Assembly: GCA_005888595.1 (NCBI GenBank)
Contig: VBAL01000117.1
Location: 1 to 32,199, forward strand
Source of the DNA: Candidatus Segetimicrobium genomatis
GTDB taxonomy: Bacteria; Sysuimicrobiota; Sysuimicrobiia; Sysuimicrobiales; Kaftiobacteriaceae
Reading direction: 5' to 3'
Length of the DNA stretch: 32,199 nt
Of this stretch, positions 1 to 10,261 are shown piece after piece. A program made the position numbers and the translations under genes. The notes beneath the pieces were generated by a model. The model saw only the letters and a list, made by a program, of their open reading frames with translations. It was not told the DNA's origin and searched no databases. How positions within the stretch are numbered: position 1 is the first letter of the stretch; each line of letters begins with the position of its first letter.

Positions 1-2
1 TG

Positions 3-1217
3 GCCGTGGGCATCTGGGTGAGTGTCGGCTCTCGCTACGAACCTGTTGAGCACCACGGCATCTCCCACTTCCTCGAACACCTCTTCTTCAAAGGGACGGC
101 GACCCGCTCTGCCCTGGAAATCGCCCAGGCCGCGGACGACATCGGCGGACAGATGAACGCCTTCACTGACCGCGAGCAGACAGTATTTTACGTGAAGGTG
201 CTGTCGTCCCACCTGGACCGGGCGTTGGAGATCTACGCCGACATGCTGCTGCACTCCACGCTGGCCGAAGAATCCATCGAACGCGAGCGCCAGGTCATCG
301 CCGAGGAGATCAAGAGTTACGAAGACTCCCCTGATGAACTGGTGCAGGACCTCTTCGCCCAGACTGTATGGAACGGCCACCCGCTGGGGCGCCCCGTCAT
401 CGGGACGCTCCTGACGGTGAACCGCCTGACCCGCAACGACTTCACCGCGCACATCCGGCGCTTCTACCGGCCCAATAACGTCGTGATCGCCGCGGCAGGC
501 GACCTGGAGCACGATCAGGTAGCGGCGCTTGTCACCCGCCATTTTGCCGCATGGGACGGCGCCGCCGATCCCGTCCTGCAGGCCCCTCCGCGGCCGCAGA
601 CCGACGTCGCTACGCGTACCAAAGAGACCGAGCAGGTCCATCTCTGTCTGGGAACACAGGGGCTGGCCCAGGACGACGAACGGCGCTACACACTCTCGGT
701 CCTTGATCATTTGCTGGGCGGCGGGATGAGCTCCCGGCTGTTCCAGGAGATCCGCGAGCGGCGGGGACTCGTCTACAGCATCGCCTCCTACGCTGCGTCA
801 TACCGCGATGGCGGACTGTTCGTCGTCTACGCGGGTATGAGCCCAGACGCCGGCCCAGAGGTTATCCGCCTGACGCTTGAAGAGATTGAGAAGATGAAGC
901 TCCACCGCGTCGACGACGCCGAACTCCGCCGGGCCAAAGAATCCCTGAAGGGCGGCCTCATGCTGGGATTGGAGAGCACCGGGAGCCGGATGTCGATGCT
1001 GGCTCGGTCCGAGGTCTACCACGGCCGGCAGATTACGCTTGACGAACTCATCGCCAAGGTGGATGCCGTTACGGCCGAAGACGTCCAGCGTATGGCCGGC
1101 GACCTCTTCCCAGCCGGCCGGCTGTCGATGGCGGCGATCGGCCCATTTCGCTCCGACGGCCACCTGTCGGCCTCGATGCGGAAGGCGTTCGAAGGCTACG
1201 TGGAAGCAAAAGCGTGA
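3..1217 (+). CDS. M16 family zinc metallopeptidase (processing-peptidase-like), 5' end truncated by window
   Basis: Reading frame open from base 3; HxxEH motif (HFLEH) and downstream glutamate region; the C-terminal half has an M16-like 'GGGMSSRLFQEIRERRGLVYSI' segment; TGA at 1215-1217. Confidence 0.95.
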   Translation, partial: AVGIWVSVGSRYEPVEHHGISHFLEHLFFKGTATRSALEIAQAADDIGGQMNAFTDREQTVFYVKVLSSHLDRALEIYADMLLHSTLAEESIERERQVIAEEIKSYEDSPDELVQDLFAQTVWNGHPLGRPVIGTLLTVNRLTRNDFTAHIRRFYRPNNVVIAAAGDLEHDQVAALVTRHFAAWDGAADPVLQAPPRPQTDVATRTKETEQVHLCLGTQGLAQDDERRYTLSVLDHLLGGGMSSRLFQEIRERRGLVYSIASYAASYRDGGLFVVYAGMSPDAGPEVIRLTLEEIEKMKLHRVDDAELRRAKESLKGGLMLGLESTGSRMSMLARSEVYHGRQITLDELIAKVDAVTAEDVQRMAGDLFPAGRLSMAAIGPFRSDGHLSASMRKAFEGYVEAKA

Positions 1218-1227
1218 TATGAAACGG

Positions 1228-1297
1228 CGGGATTGGGGATTAGGGGTTGGGAAACCGCGCGTTGTGTCTAATCCCTAATCCCAAATCCCCAATCCCG
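1228..1297. repeat. Quasi-palindrome element 1 (GGGATT-word family)
   Basis: CGGGATTGGGGATT (1228-1241) is perfectly reverse-complementary to AATCCCCAATCCCG (1284-1297); both arms continue as degenerate 7-nt-period GGGATT words. Confidence 0.9.
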
Positions 1298-1315
1298 TAG
1301 TTGGGGGTGGCCGTT

Positions 1316-2122
1316 GTGGCCGAGCAAATTCGGGTCGCCATCGCCGGCGCGGCCGGCCGCATGGGCAGGACCGCCGTACGGGCGGTCGCAGGTGCGCCGG
1401 ATATGGTCCTGGCGGCCGCGCTGGGCCGCGAGCGCGGAGTAGGGCAGGACGCCGGCACGGTGGCGGGGACAACCCCCCTTGGGGTGAAGCTCACCGCCGA
1501 ACTGGCCGACGCCCTCGACGCAAAACCGGATGTCCTCATCGATTTCTGCCCCGGCGCGGCCGCGGCAGAACATGCCCGGGCGGCCATCCCAGCCGGCGTC
1601 CGTCCGGTGATCGGCGCCACAGGAATCAGTCAGCCCGACCTGGACAGTCTCGCGACCTTGTGTGGCTCGAAGCGGGTCGGTGCCATCGTGGCGCCCAACT
1701 TTGCGGTGGGTGCTGTCTTGATGATCGAGTTTGCCCGCCTGGCGGCACAATACTTCTCCAACGTCGAGATCATCGAACTTCACCATGATCGCAAACGTGA
1801 TGCCCCGTCCGGGACGGCGCTCCGAACGGCGGCGGTGGTGGCGGCCGCGCGTGGGTCACCTCCCACTCCGGCCGTGAAGGGAGAGGAGATGATCGTTGGG
1901 GTACGCGGCGGGAGGGCAGACGGCATTCCAGTCCACAGTGTCAGGTTGCCCGGACTCGTCGCGCACCAGGAAATCATCTTCGGTGGGCCTGGACAGACGC
2001 TGACAATCCGGCATGACTCCGTCAACGAGGAGTCATTCATGCCCGGCCTGATGCTCGCGGTCCGCAAGGTGCGGTCGCTGACAGGACTGGTAGTTGGGCT
2101 GGAGAAACTCCTGGAACTATAG
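1316..2122 (+). CDS. dapB: 4-hydroxy-tetrahydrodipicolinate reductase
   Basis: N-terminal Rossmann 'VAIAGAAGRMGR', 'ELHHDRKRDAPSGTA' motif, C-terminal 'HSVRLPGLVAHQEIIFGGPGQTLTIRHDS'; GTG start at 1316 preferred (TTG at 1301 also in frame). Confidence 0.95.
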   Translation: MAEQIRVAIAGAAGRMGRTAVRAVAGAPDMVLAAALGRERGVGQDAGTVAGTTPLGVKLTAELADALDAKPDVLIDFCPGAAAAEHARAAIPAGVRPVIGATGISQPDLDSLATLCGSKRVGAIVAPNFAVGAVLMIEFARLAAQYFSNVEIIELHHDRKRDAPSGTALRTAAVVAAARGSPPTPAVKGEEMIVGVRGGRADGIPVHSVRLPGLVAHQEIIFGGPGQTLTIRHDSVNEESFMPGLMLAVRKVRSLTGLVVGLEKLLEL

Positions 2123-2186
2123 TTGGAAGGTTGGAGAGTTGAAAAGTTGGAGAGGCGATGATGTGCGTGGTCTGACTCTCCAACTC
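2121..2186. repeat. Quasi-palindrome element 2 (GTTGGA-word family)
   Basis: Four 8-nt units GTTGGAAG GTTGGAGA GTTGAAAA GTTGGAGA (2122-2153); AGTTGGAGAG (2145-2154) pairs with CTCTCCAACT (2176-2185). Confidence 0.85.
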
Positions 2187-2215
2187 AGAGGACAGGACTG
2201 GACGTAGATGAGACC

Positions 2216-3177
<962 letters not shown>

Positions 3178-3179
<2 letters not shown>

Positions 3180-3283
3180 TCTACCCGGTCTACCCTGTCT
3201 CCCCGGTCCACTGCACCACCTGAAAAGAAACCGAGAGTCTGGAGACTGTGAAGACTGAGGAGACCGGGAAGACCGGGAAGACT
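3178..3283. repeat. Quasi-palindrome element 3 (GTCTYCCCG-word family)
   Basis: AGTCTACCCGGTCTACCCTGTCTCC (3178-3202) vs GGAGACCGGGAAGACCGGGAAGACT (3259-3283): 22/25 complementary; 9-nt period in both arms. Confidence 0.9.
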
Positions 3284-3287
3284 CATC

Positions 3288-4532
3288 ATGAGAATCGTCA
3301 TCCAAAAATTCGGGGGAGCATTACTTGCGACACCGGAGGGACGTCTGCAAGTCGCCGAGCTCATCACCGCCACGCGGAAGCAAGGAAGCCGCGTCGTGGC
3401 CGTCGTCTCTGCCATCGGGCGCGAAGGCAACCCCTACGCGACCGACACCCTGATGGGTTTGATGCGGGAGATCGGGAGTGACATCAACCCGCGCACGCTC
3501 GACCTGCTGCTCTCGACGGGGGAGATCATCTCGACGGCCGTGCTGGCACACACCCTCGTGCGGGCCGGCTGCCCGGCCATCGCCCTCACCGGCGCCCAGG
3601 CGGGGATCTTTACGACCGACGAGTTCAACGACGCTCGCATCCTCAGCATCGATGCCGCCCGCACGCGGGCGCACCTCGAACGCGACCAGGTCGTGGTCGT
3701 CGCCGGCTTCCAGGGGGTTACGCCTGATGGCGAGATTACGACGCTGGGCCGCGGGGGCAGCGATACCACCGCCGTGGCCATCGGCGCGGCGCTGGGCGCC
3801 GAGGTTGTGGAAATCTACAAAGACGTCCCGGGCATCATGACCGCCGATCCCAAGCTGGTGCCCGGGGCCCGGCCGATCCAGCGGATCACGTACGATGAGA
3901 TGTCGCAGCTGGCGGCCCTGGGGGCGAGGGTGCTGCACCCGCGCGCCGCGGACATCGGTCGCGAACACAACGTGAAGTTGCTCATCAGACGGATGGGCAG
4001 TCTGAATGGAGGGACGTTGATCGTGAAAGGCCCGGAACTGGGTGTGCCGATCATCGACGGCCGGCCGGTCATCGCGCTCGCGCATCTGCCTGACGTCGTC
4101 CAGTTGAAGATCGAGCGCCGGCGGGGGGAGGATCTCTCGCGCCCGCTGGGGGCGCTGGCGGCGCTGGCCGAGCACGGGATCAGCATCGACCTGATCAACT
4201 TGCTGCCGGAGGTGCTGGCGTTTACGGTGAAGGAGGAGGCTGTCCCGCAGGCGGCCAACCTTCTCTCCAAACTCGGTTATGAGGTACACGTCAGCGGCCC
4301 GTGCGCAAAGGTGTCGATCATCGGCGCTGGGATGCGCGGCCGGCCGGGCGTGATGGCGCGGGTGGTGAAAGCGTTGCACGACGCCGGGGCGGAGATCCTG
4401 CAAACGGCGGACTCGCACACCACGATCTCCTGCCTGGTATGGCGGGAACAGTTGCCGCGGGCCCTCAATGCCCTCCACGAAGAGTTTGGGCTGGCCGCAG
4501 AAGTCGCGTCGGAGCGAGAGGCGGAAGGTTAG
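3288..4532 (+). CDS. lysC: Aspartate kinase with C-terminal ACT domains
   Basis: '[17 protein letters not shown]', '[41 protein letters not shown]', C-terminal ACT-like '[29 protein letters not shown]'; DapG-like position upstream of dapA. Confidence 0.95.
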   Translation: MRIVIQKFGGALLATPEGRLQVAELITATRKQGSRVVAVVSAIGREGNPYATDTLMGLMREIGSDINPRTLDLLLSTGEIISTAVLAHTLVRAGCPAIALTGAQAGIFTTDEFNDARILSIDAARTRAHLERDQVVVVAGFQGVTPDGEITTLGRGGSDTTAVAIGAALGAEVVEIYKDVPGIMTADPKLVPGARPIQRITYDEMSQLAALGARVLHPRAADIGREHNVKLLIRRMGSLNGGTLIVKGPELGVPIIDGRPVIALAHLPDVVQLKIERRRGEDLSRPLGALAALAEHGISIDLINLLPEVLAFTVKEEAVPQAANLLSKLGYEVHVSGPCAKVSIIGAGMRGRPGVMARVVKALHDAGAEILQTADSHTTISCLVWREQLPRALNALHEEFGLAAEVASEREAEG

Positions 4533-4542
4533 GGGGAGTCAA

Positions 4543-5430
4543 ATGTCGTTCTTCGGCAGGGTTCTCACCGCCATGGTGACGCCGTTCGATGAGGCCGCCA
4601 ATGTCGACTACCCTCAGGCTGCGGCGCTGGCCAAGCGGCTGGCCGATTCGGGGTCGGATGGGATTGTCGTGGCGGGAACGACCGGAGAGTCTCCCACGCT
4701 CACCGATGAAGAAAAGATCCGGTTGTTTGGGACGGTGAAAGAAGCCGTGGCCGGCCGGGCCGTGGTCGTGGCCGGTACCGGCACCAACGACACCCGGCAT
4801 TCGATCCATCTGACCAAGGACGCCGGACGCGCCGGCGCCGACGCGTTCCTCCTGGTCAACCCATATTACAATCGCCCCTCTCAGGACGGCCTGTACGCGC
4901 ACTTCAAGGCCATTGCCGAATCCACCGGCAAGCCGTGCATGCTGTACAATATCCCGGGCCGGACCGGCGTGAACTGCACGCCGGACACGATTGCCAGGCT
5001 CGCTGAAGTCCGCAACATCGTCGCGGTGAAGGAAGCCAGCGGCATTCTGGATCAGGCGTCGGAGATCCGCCGGAAGACTCCCGCCGCGTTCGAGATCTAC
5101 AGCGGCGACGACAGCTTGACCTTGCCGATTCTCTCGGTCGGCGGACGTGGGATCGTCAGCGTGGCCTCCCACCTGGTGGGGCCGGACATCCAGGAGATGG
5201 TGCGCTCGCACGAACGCGGGGACGTCCGTACGGCACTGCAGATACACCTGCGGCTGTTTCCGCTGTTCAAGGTGCTCTTCATCACCACGAATCCCGTACC
5301 GGTCAAGGCTGCGCTCAACCTCAGCGGGTTCCGCGTCGGCAAACCACGCCTACCCCTCGTGGAGGCGACAGAGAAGGAGAAGGAGCAGATTCAGGCGGTC
5401 CTCAAGGAACTGGCGCTGGTGGCCGTTTGA
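4543..5430 (+). CDS. dapA: 4-hydroxy-tetrahydrodipicolinate synthase
   Basis: 'TAMVTPFDE', '[14 protein letters not shown]', '[14 protein letters not shown]', '[10 protein letters not shown]', 'VAVKEASG'; ATG at 4543 after GGGGGAG. Confidence 0.96.
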   Translation: MSFFGRVLTAMVTPFDEAANVDYPQAAALAKRLADSGSDGIVVAGTTGESPTLTDEEKIRLFGTVKEAVAGRAVVVAGTGTNDTRHSIHLTKDAGRAGADAFLLVNPYYNRPSQDGLYAHFKAIAESTGKPCMLYNIPGRTGVNCTPDTIARLAEVRNIVAVKEASGILDQASEIRRKTPAAFEIYSGDDSLTLPILSVGGRGIVSVASHLVGPDIQEMVRSHERGDVRTALQIHLRLFPLFKVLFITTNPVPVKAALNLSGFRVGKPRLPLVEATEKEKEQIQAVLKELALVAV

Positions 5431-5439
5431 CACGAAACT

Positions 5440-5531
5440 GCGGGCCCAGGGGACCACGGAACCAAGGGACCCGCAGGATTCTGTAGGCTTGGTCCCCTGG
5501 TGACCTGGTTCTCCTGGTCGCCTGATCCCGC
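5440..5531. repeat. Quasi-palindrome element 4 (GGGACC/GGAACC-word family)
   Basis: CCAGGGGACCA (5446-5456) pairs with TGGTCCCCTGG (5490-5500); outer GCGGG (5440-5444)/CCCGC (5527-5531); degenerate ~8-9 nt words on both sides. Confidence 0.82.
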
Positions 5532-5533
5532 GG

Positions 5534-6124
5534 ATGCCTCGACGCACAAAATCCCCAAAGACTCGTGCTCTTGCCCAACTGCACGATCGCATCCGGCGTT
5601 GCGACCGCTGCCCCCTCCACCGCACGCGCACTGAGGCCGTCCCCGGAGTTGGCCCCGCCTCCGCGCGCATCATGCTCGTCGGCGAGGCCCCCGGGCGGCA
5701 GGAGGATCTCACGGGCCAGCCATTTGTCGGGGCGGCAGGCAAGTTCCTCGATGAGCTACTGGCGTCTGTCGGGCTGTCGCGTTCAGACGTCTACATCACC
5801 AACGTCGTGAAGTCTCGCCCGGTCTCGGGACCACCGCCGGGGCGCAACCGCGCGCCCACACCCGCGGAGATCGCCGCCTGCGTGCCCTGGCTGCAGGAGC
5901 AACTCGGCATCCTCCGTCCGAAAGTCATCGTCACCCTCGGCCGCGTCGCGTTGGACTACTTCCTGCCGGGACGCAGGATCGCCGACGTGCATGGCCGGTC
6001 CATCCCGCAGGGCCCTGTCACCATACTCCCCCTCTATCATCCGGCGATGGTCCTGTACAGGAGAGACTGGGTGCGAATGCTAAGGAAGGATTTCAGGAAC
6101 CTCCGGCGCTTCCTTGACGAGTAA
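5534..6124 (+). CDS. Uracil-DNA glycosylase, type-4/5-like
   Basis: 'CDRCPLHRTRTEAVPGVGP', 'IMLVGEAPGRQEDLTGQPFVGAAGKFLDELL', 'TNVVKSRPV', 'YHPA'; Fe-S cysteine pattern typical of family 4 UDGs. Confidence 0.92.
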   Translation: MPRRTKSPKTRALAQLHDRIRRCDRCPLHRTRTEAVPGVGPASARIMLVGEAPGRQEDLTGQPFVGAAGKFLDELLASVGLSRSDVYITNVVKSRPVSGPPPGRNRAPTPAEIAACVPWLQEQLGILRPKVIVTLGRVALDYFLPGRRIADVHGRSIPQGPVTILPLYHPAMVLYRRDWVRMLRKDFRNLRRFLDE

Positions 6125-6161
6125 CCGCTGACGCGACGGCTGGGGGGAGAGGGGACTATCC

Positions 6162-6986
6162 ATGCGCGTGATGGTGTGGGCCGACATCGAAGGGGTAGCC
6201 GGGATCACGTCGTGGGAGCATACCGGCGGCGGGACCCCGCTGTATGAAGAAGGCCGGCGGCTCTACACCGAGGAAATCAACGCGATCGTACGCGCCTGCC
6301 GGCGCGCCAAGGCCGATGATGTCATCGTGGTCGATGGGCACGGGGGTGGATACGAAGGCGCGCGGGGGTTCATGAGCCTCATCCCCGACCGGCTGGAACG
6401 CAGCGCACGCTACGTTCTGGGCCACGCCTGGGCCAGGTATGTCGAACCGCTCACCCAGGGTTGCGACGCGGTCCTCTTGGTGGGCGCGCATGCCAAAGCG
6501 GGCACGCCTGACGGCGTTCTGTCCCACACCGTCTCATCGGAATCGTGGTACCTGGCAACCATCAACGGCGCGCCGGTCGGCGAATCGGGCATTGTCGCCG
6601 CCATCGCAGGATGCTGGAATGTCCCGGCCGTGTTTGTGGCGGGGGACGAGGCGACGTGTAAAGAGGTTCAGGAGTTGGTCGGGGCGACCGTGGTCACCGC
6701 CCCGGTGAAGAAGGGTCTGGGGCGATTCTCGGCCGTCCATCTCGCCCCCGCCGACGCCTGCACGCTCATCGAGACCAGAGCGGGAGAAGCGCTGGTGAAC
6801 CGTGCGCGGTGGCCAAAGCCGCTGACGTTCGCCGCTCCGGTGACGTTTCAGGTCGAGCTGGCCACTCCTGATCGTCTCGCATCGTTCGAAGGCCGCACCG
6901 GCGTCGAGACGGTTGGACCCCGCACGGTCAGCGCGACCGGCAAGAACTTCTGGGAAGCCTGGAACGCGCTGTGGTATCGCTACTGA
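6162..6986 (+). CDS. M55 family (DppA-type) D-aminopeptidase
   Basis: 'MRVMVWADIEGVAGITSWEH', 'DDVIVVDGHGGG', 'LVGAHAKAGTPDGVLSHT' match the DppA family. Confidence 0.93.
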   Translation: MRVMVWADIEGVAGITSWEHTGGGTPLYEEGRRLYTEEINAIVRACRRAKADDVIVVDGHGGGYEGARGFMSLIPDRLERSARYVLGHAWARYVEPLTQGCDAVLLVGAHAKAGTPDGVLSHTVSSESWYLATINGAPVGESGIVAAIAGCWNVPAVFVAGDEATCKEVQELVGATVVTAPVKKGLGRFSAVHLAPADACTLIETRAGEALVNRARWPKPLTFAAPVTFQVELATPDRLASFEGRTGVETVGPRTVSATGKNFWEAWNALWYRY

Positions 6987-7069
6987 AGGAGAGCCCTCCG
7001 CGGGCATAGAACGTGTTGCGTCGAACATTCAGACGCACCTAACATCGCACCTTTCAAAGGAGCGCGTAC

Positions 7070-7873
7070 GTGCTAAATATGGTCATCCTGGGCCTGGTCC
7101 AGGGCCTGACGGAGTTTTTGCCGGTCAGCAGCACGGCCCACCTCATCTTCGCCGAGGCCTTTCTCGGAATACCCCGTCCCGGAATCCTTTTAGAAGCCGT
7201 CCTGCACCTCGGCACCGCCCTCGCCGCGCTTGTCGTCCTATGGGGCGAGGTCCGCAAGCTGGTCACGGGATGGGGCATGTCCATAACGCAGAAATTCCCG
7301 GACGCAACCACTCAGTCGTACGGGCGGCTCGCCTGGTTGATCATTCTGGTCACGGCCATCACCGCCGCCGCGGGCCTCACCTTGGAGAGACCTCTGGAGT
7401 CTATGTTCGGCTCAGTGCGCGGGACGGCCGTGCAATTGATCCTCACCGGTGGGCTCCTGCTCCTCGCTCAGGAGCGAGGCCGGCGCGCGATGCTTGACGC
7501 GACGCCTGCCGATGCGGTGGCGATCGGCGTCGCGCAGGCCATCGCCATTGTCCCCGGGATCTCGCGGTCGGGCACAACGATCACCGCCGGCATGTGGATG
7601 GGGCTACGGAAAGAGGAGGCGGCGCGGTTTTCGTTCCTGGCGGCCATCCCGGCGGTCGCCGGTGCGGGGATACTGGGGCTGAAGGATCTTCGGCTCGGTC
7701 TCGGCATGGGGTATACTCCGGCACAGTTGCTTACGGGTTTCGCCGTCGCGGCGCTTTCAGGCGGGGTAGCCATCCGGTGGCTGCTGTCCGTGCTGCGCCG
7801 GGGGCGCCTGAGCTACTTCGCCGCGTACTGTCTGCTCGCCGGCGCGGCGGTGCTCTTCTTCACAAAGGGGTAG
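7070..7873 (+). CDS. uppP: Undecaprenyl-diphosphatase (BacA/UppP)
   Basis: 'GLVQGLTEFLPVSSTAHL' and 'GVAQAIAIVPGISRSGTTITAG' signature motifs; multipass hydrophobic; GTG start after AAAGGAG. Confidence 0.96.
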   Translation: MLNMVILGLVQGLTEFLPVSSTAHLIFAEAFLGIPRPGILLEAVLHLGTALAALVVLWGEVRKLVTGWGMSITQKFPDATTQSYGRLAWLIILVTAITAAAGLTLERPLESMFGSVRGTAVQLILTGGLLLLAQERGRRAMLDATPADAVAIGVAQAIAIVPGISRSGTTITAGMWMGLRKEEAARFSFLAAIPAVAGAGILGLKDLRLGLGMGYTPAQLLTGFAVAALSGGVAIRWLLSVLRRGRLSYFAAYCLLAGAAVLFFTKG

Positions 7874-7878
7874 GAGCT

Positions 7879-10161
7879 GTGGCGCGCAGGAAACGGACCA
7901 CCAATCGTCTTCACGCCGGCGGCGCCGTCGCGCTGGTCGGCGGGCTGGTGCTGGCGCTCTCGTTTCTTCCCGGAGCGACGGGCGTGCCGCTGGTCCTGGA
8001 ACACGTCCAGCGGGTCGCGCTGGGCGATGGCGCGTGGCTGATTCCACTGGCAGGCGTGCTGGGTGGGATCGCCCTGCTCCGCGCGTCAGAGCATTCACGC
8101 CTCGGCCGGAGAGCGTGGGGTGCCGCCCTGATTGCGCTGGTCTCCGTTGCCGCGTACCACGCGCGGGTCCCACGGGGCGCGGAATGGTCCACCGGCCTCA
8201 ACGCCGGCGGCGGGGGCGTGGTCGGCGGCGCACTCCTCTGGGTGCTGCGCCGGGCGTTTGGTGAGACGGGCGCATGGTTGATGCTGGCGCTGAGTGCGAT
8301 CGGCGGGGCCCTGCTGTGGTCGAATGTCTCGTTGGCCGCAGCGGTCGGTGGTATGCTGTCCGCCATCCAATGGACCGCGGCAGAGTTGGTCCAGGCCGCA
8401 CTGGCCATCTGGCAGCTCGGCGCCGGCGGTGCGGTGGCTGCGGTGAGTATCGTTACATCGTCGGCGGCGGCCCTGGCGCACGCCATCTGGCGGAGCGCGC
8501 GGGCGGCAGCCGATCGTGTCGGCGCGGTCTTGCAACCGATGCAGCTTCCCGCCACGACGGAGCCTCCACGGGTACCTACGGGGGCCCGACGCGTGGACAC
8601 ATTGGTCGCGGAGGTGTCACGCCCCGGGGCCGTCGACGGAGAGAAGCGGGTCGCCGGCGTACCGCCGGGTCGGGGCCAGCAGGTTCGCGCCAGCACGGGC
8701 GAGGCGTTCAGGCAGGAAGCGCTCGCGCTTGAAGTCCCCTCCGGCGGGTATCAGTTGCCCCCGTCCACGCTGCTCACCGACCTGCCATCGTCGCGCGGCA
8801 AGGCGAAGACTGAGCCCGCGGACCTGGCTAAGCAGCTGGAACAGACGCTGACCAGTTTCGGTGTTGAGGCGAAGGTCACACGCTGGGAGCAGGGGCCCGT
8901 GGTGACGCGGTTTGAGGTACAGCCGGCGCCTGGGGTCCGCGTCCAGAAGATCAGCAGCCTGACCAACGATATCGCGCTGGCCCTGGCGGCGCCCAGCGTG
9001 CGCATCGAGGCCCCCATCCCCGGCAAGTCCGCGGTCGGCATCGAGGTACCCAATCAAAAAACGGCGCTGGTCCATATCAAAGAGATCCTGGCGTCGGATG
9101 AGTACCAGCGGACGGCCGGCCCGCTCGTCGTCCCAGTGGGCAAAGACATCGCCGGCCATCCTATCCTGGCCGATCTCGCTGAGATGCCGCATCTGCTTAT
9201 CGCCGGGGCGACGGGCTCAGGGAAATCGGTTACGCTGAACGCCGTCATCGCCGGTCTGCTGTTCCGGTGCACTCCCGTGGACGTGCGGCTGCTGATGATC
9301 GATCCCAAACGGGTGGAGTTCACCAATTACAACAACGTGCCGCATCTGCTGATCCCCGTGGTCACCAACCCGCGCGCCGCCGCAGGCGCGCTGCGGGAGA
9401 TGCTGCGGGAAATGGAGGAGCGGTTTGAGCGCTTCGCCGCCACCGGGACGCGGAACATCCAGGCATACAATCAGCTCACCGACGTGGAGCACCTGCCGTA
9501 CCTCGTGATCATCGTCGATGAACTGGCCGACCTGATGATGGTCGCGCCGGCCGACTTTGAAGACGTCATCTGCCGTCTCGCCCAGATGACCCGGGCCACG
9601 GGGATTCACATGGTGGTGGCGACGCAGCGACCGTCGGTGGATGTCATCACAGGGCTGATTAAAGCGAACATTCCGTCCCGCATCGCCTTCGCCGTCAGCA
9701 GTCAGGTGGACAGCCGCACCATCCTGGATATGCCGGGCGCAGAGAAACTGCTCGGGAAAGGCGACATGCTGTACCTGCCGATGGGCGCCGCGCGGCCCAC
9801 GCGGGCGCAGGGCGCGTTCATCGCCGACAGCGAGATTCAGGCGCTGGTCGCCTGGTGGAAGACCCAAGGCCGGCCGGCATATGATCAGGACCTGCTGCGG
9901 GCCGAAGCGGGCAGCGCGGAAGCCAGCGGAGATGAAGACGCCCTGCTGGCCGACGCCGCCCGGCTGATCGTGAGGGCGGGATACGGCTCGGTGTCGCTGC
10001 TGCAGCGTAAGATGAAGATTGGCTACGTCCGCGCCGCCCGCATCGTCGATCAGCTGGAAGAAAAAGGCATTGTCGGACCCGCCCAGGGCAGCAATCCCCG
10101 CGACGTGCTGGTCGGACTGGAAGAACTCGAGCGCCTGATCAAGACCGGTTCCGCGTCCTAA
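7879..10161 (+). CDS. ftsK: FtsK/SpoIIIE DNA translocase
   Basis: N-terminal TM helices, 'HLLIAGATGSGKSVTLNAVIAGLLF' Walker A, 'VIIVDELADLMMVAP' Walker B, C-terminal winged-helix gamma domain 'GYGSVSLLQRKMKIGYVRAARIVDQLEEKGIVGPAQGSNPRDVL'; GTG at 7879 in frame. Confidence 0.95.
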   Translation: MARRKRTTNRLHAGGAVALVGGLVLALSFLPGATGVPLVLEHVQRVALGDGAWLIPLAGVLGGIALLRASEHSRLGRRAWGAALIALVSVAAYHARVPRGAEWSTGLNAGGGGVVGGALLWVLRRAFGETGAWLMLALSAIGGALLWSNVSLAAAVGGMLSAIQWTAAELVQAALAIWQLGAGGAVAAVSIVTSSAAALAHAIWRSARAAADRVGAVLQPMQLPATTEPPRVPTGARRVDTLVAEVSRPGAVDGEKRVAGVPPGRGQQVRASTGEAFRQEALALEVPSGGYQLPPSTLLTDLPSSRGKAKTEPADLAKQLEQTLTSFGVEAKVTRWEQGPVVTRFEVQPAPGVRVQKISSLTNDIALALAAPSVRIEAPIPGKSAVGIEVPNQKTALVHIKEILASDEYQRTAGPLVVPVGKDIAGHPILADLAEMPHLLIAGATGSGKSVTLNAVIAGLLFRCTPVDVRLLMIDPKRVEFTNYNNVPHLLIPVVTNPRAAAGALREMLREMEERFERFAATGTRNIQAYNQLTDVEHLPYLVIIVDELADLMMVAPADFEDVICRLAQMTRATGIHMVVATQRPSVDVITGLIKANIPSRIAFAVSSQVDSRTILDMPGAEKLLGKGDMLYLPMGAARPTRAQGAFIADSEIQALVAWWKTQGRPAYDQDLLRAEAGSAEASGDEDALLADAARLIVRAGYGSVSLLQRKMKIGYVRAARIVDQLEEKGIVGPAQGSNPRDVLVGLEELERLIKTGSAS

Positions 10162-10261
10162 GGCCCCGGTCGCGCCTGCCAGGAATTCTCTCGGACCGAC
10201 ACGAAGTGTACGCGGGTCACCCCAACCCCAAGCTTATGAACTCACGGGAGGTGCGTCGAGC

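Noticed and set aside
3321-4478. Long antisense ORF (385 aa) opposite lysC, and similar antisense ORFs opposite dapA, ftsK, the ABC genes and the helicase
   Set aside because: Low-complexity His/Arg/Gly-rich translations typical of the reverse strand of high-GC codons; each lies opposite a clearly homologous + strand gene.
6990-7012. Weak hairpin GCCC-tccgc-GGGC after the DppA-like gene
   Set aside because: 4-bp stem with no U-tract; not a credible terminator.
7016-7045. Possible promoter/SOS-like half site before uppP (TTGCGTCGAACATTCAGACG...TAACAT)
   Set aside because: -35 is poor and the GAAC half-site lacks a GTTC partner.
7594-7878. Upstream extension of the ftsK ORF overlapping uppP
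   Set aside because: The extension is out of frame with well-supported uppP and has no FtsK-like sequence; GTG at 7879 fits better.
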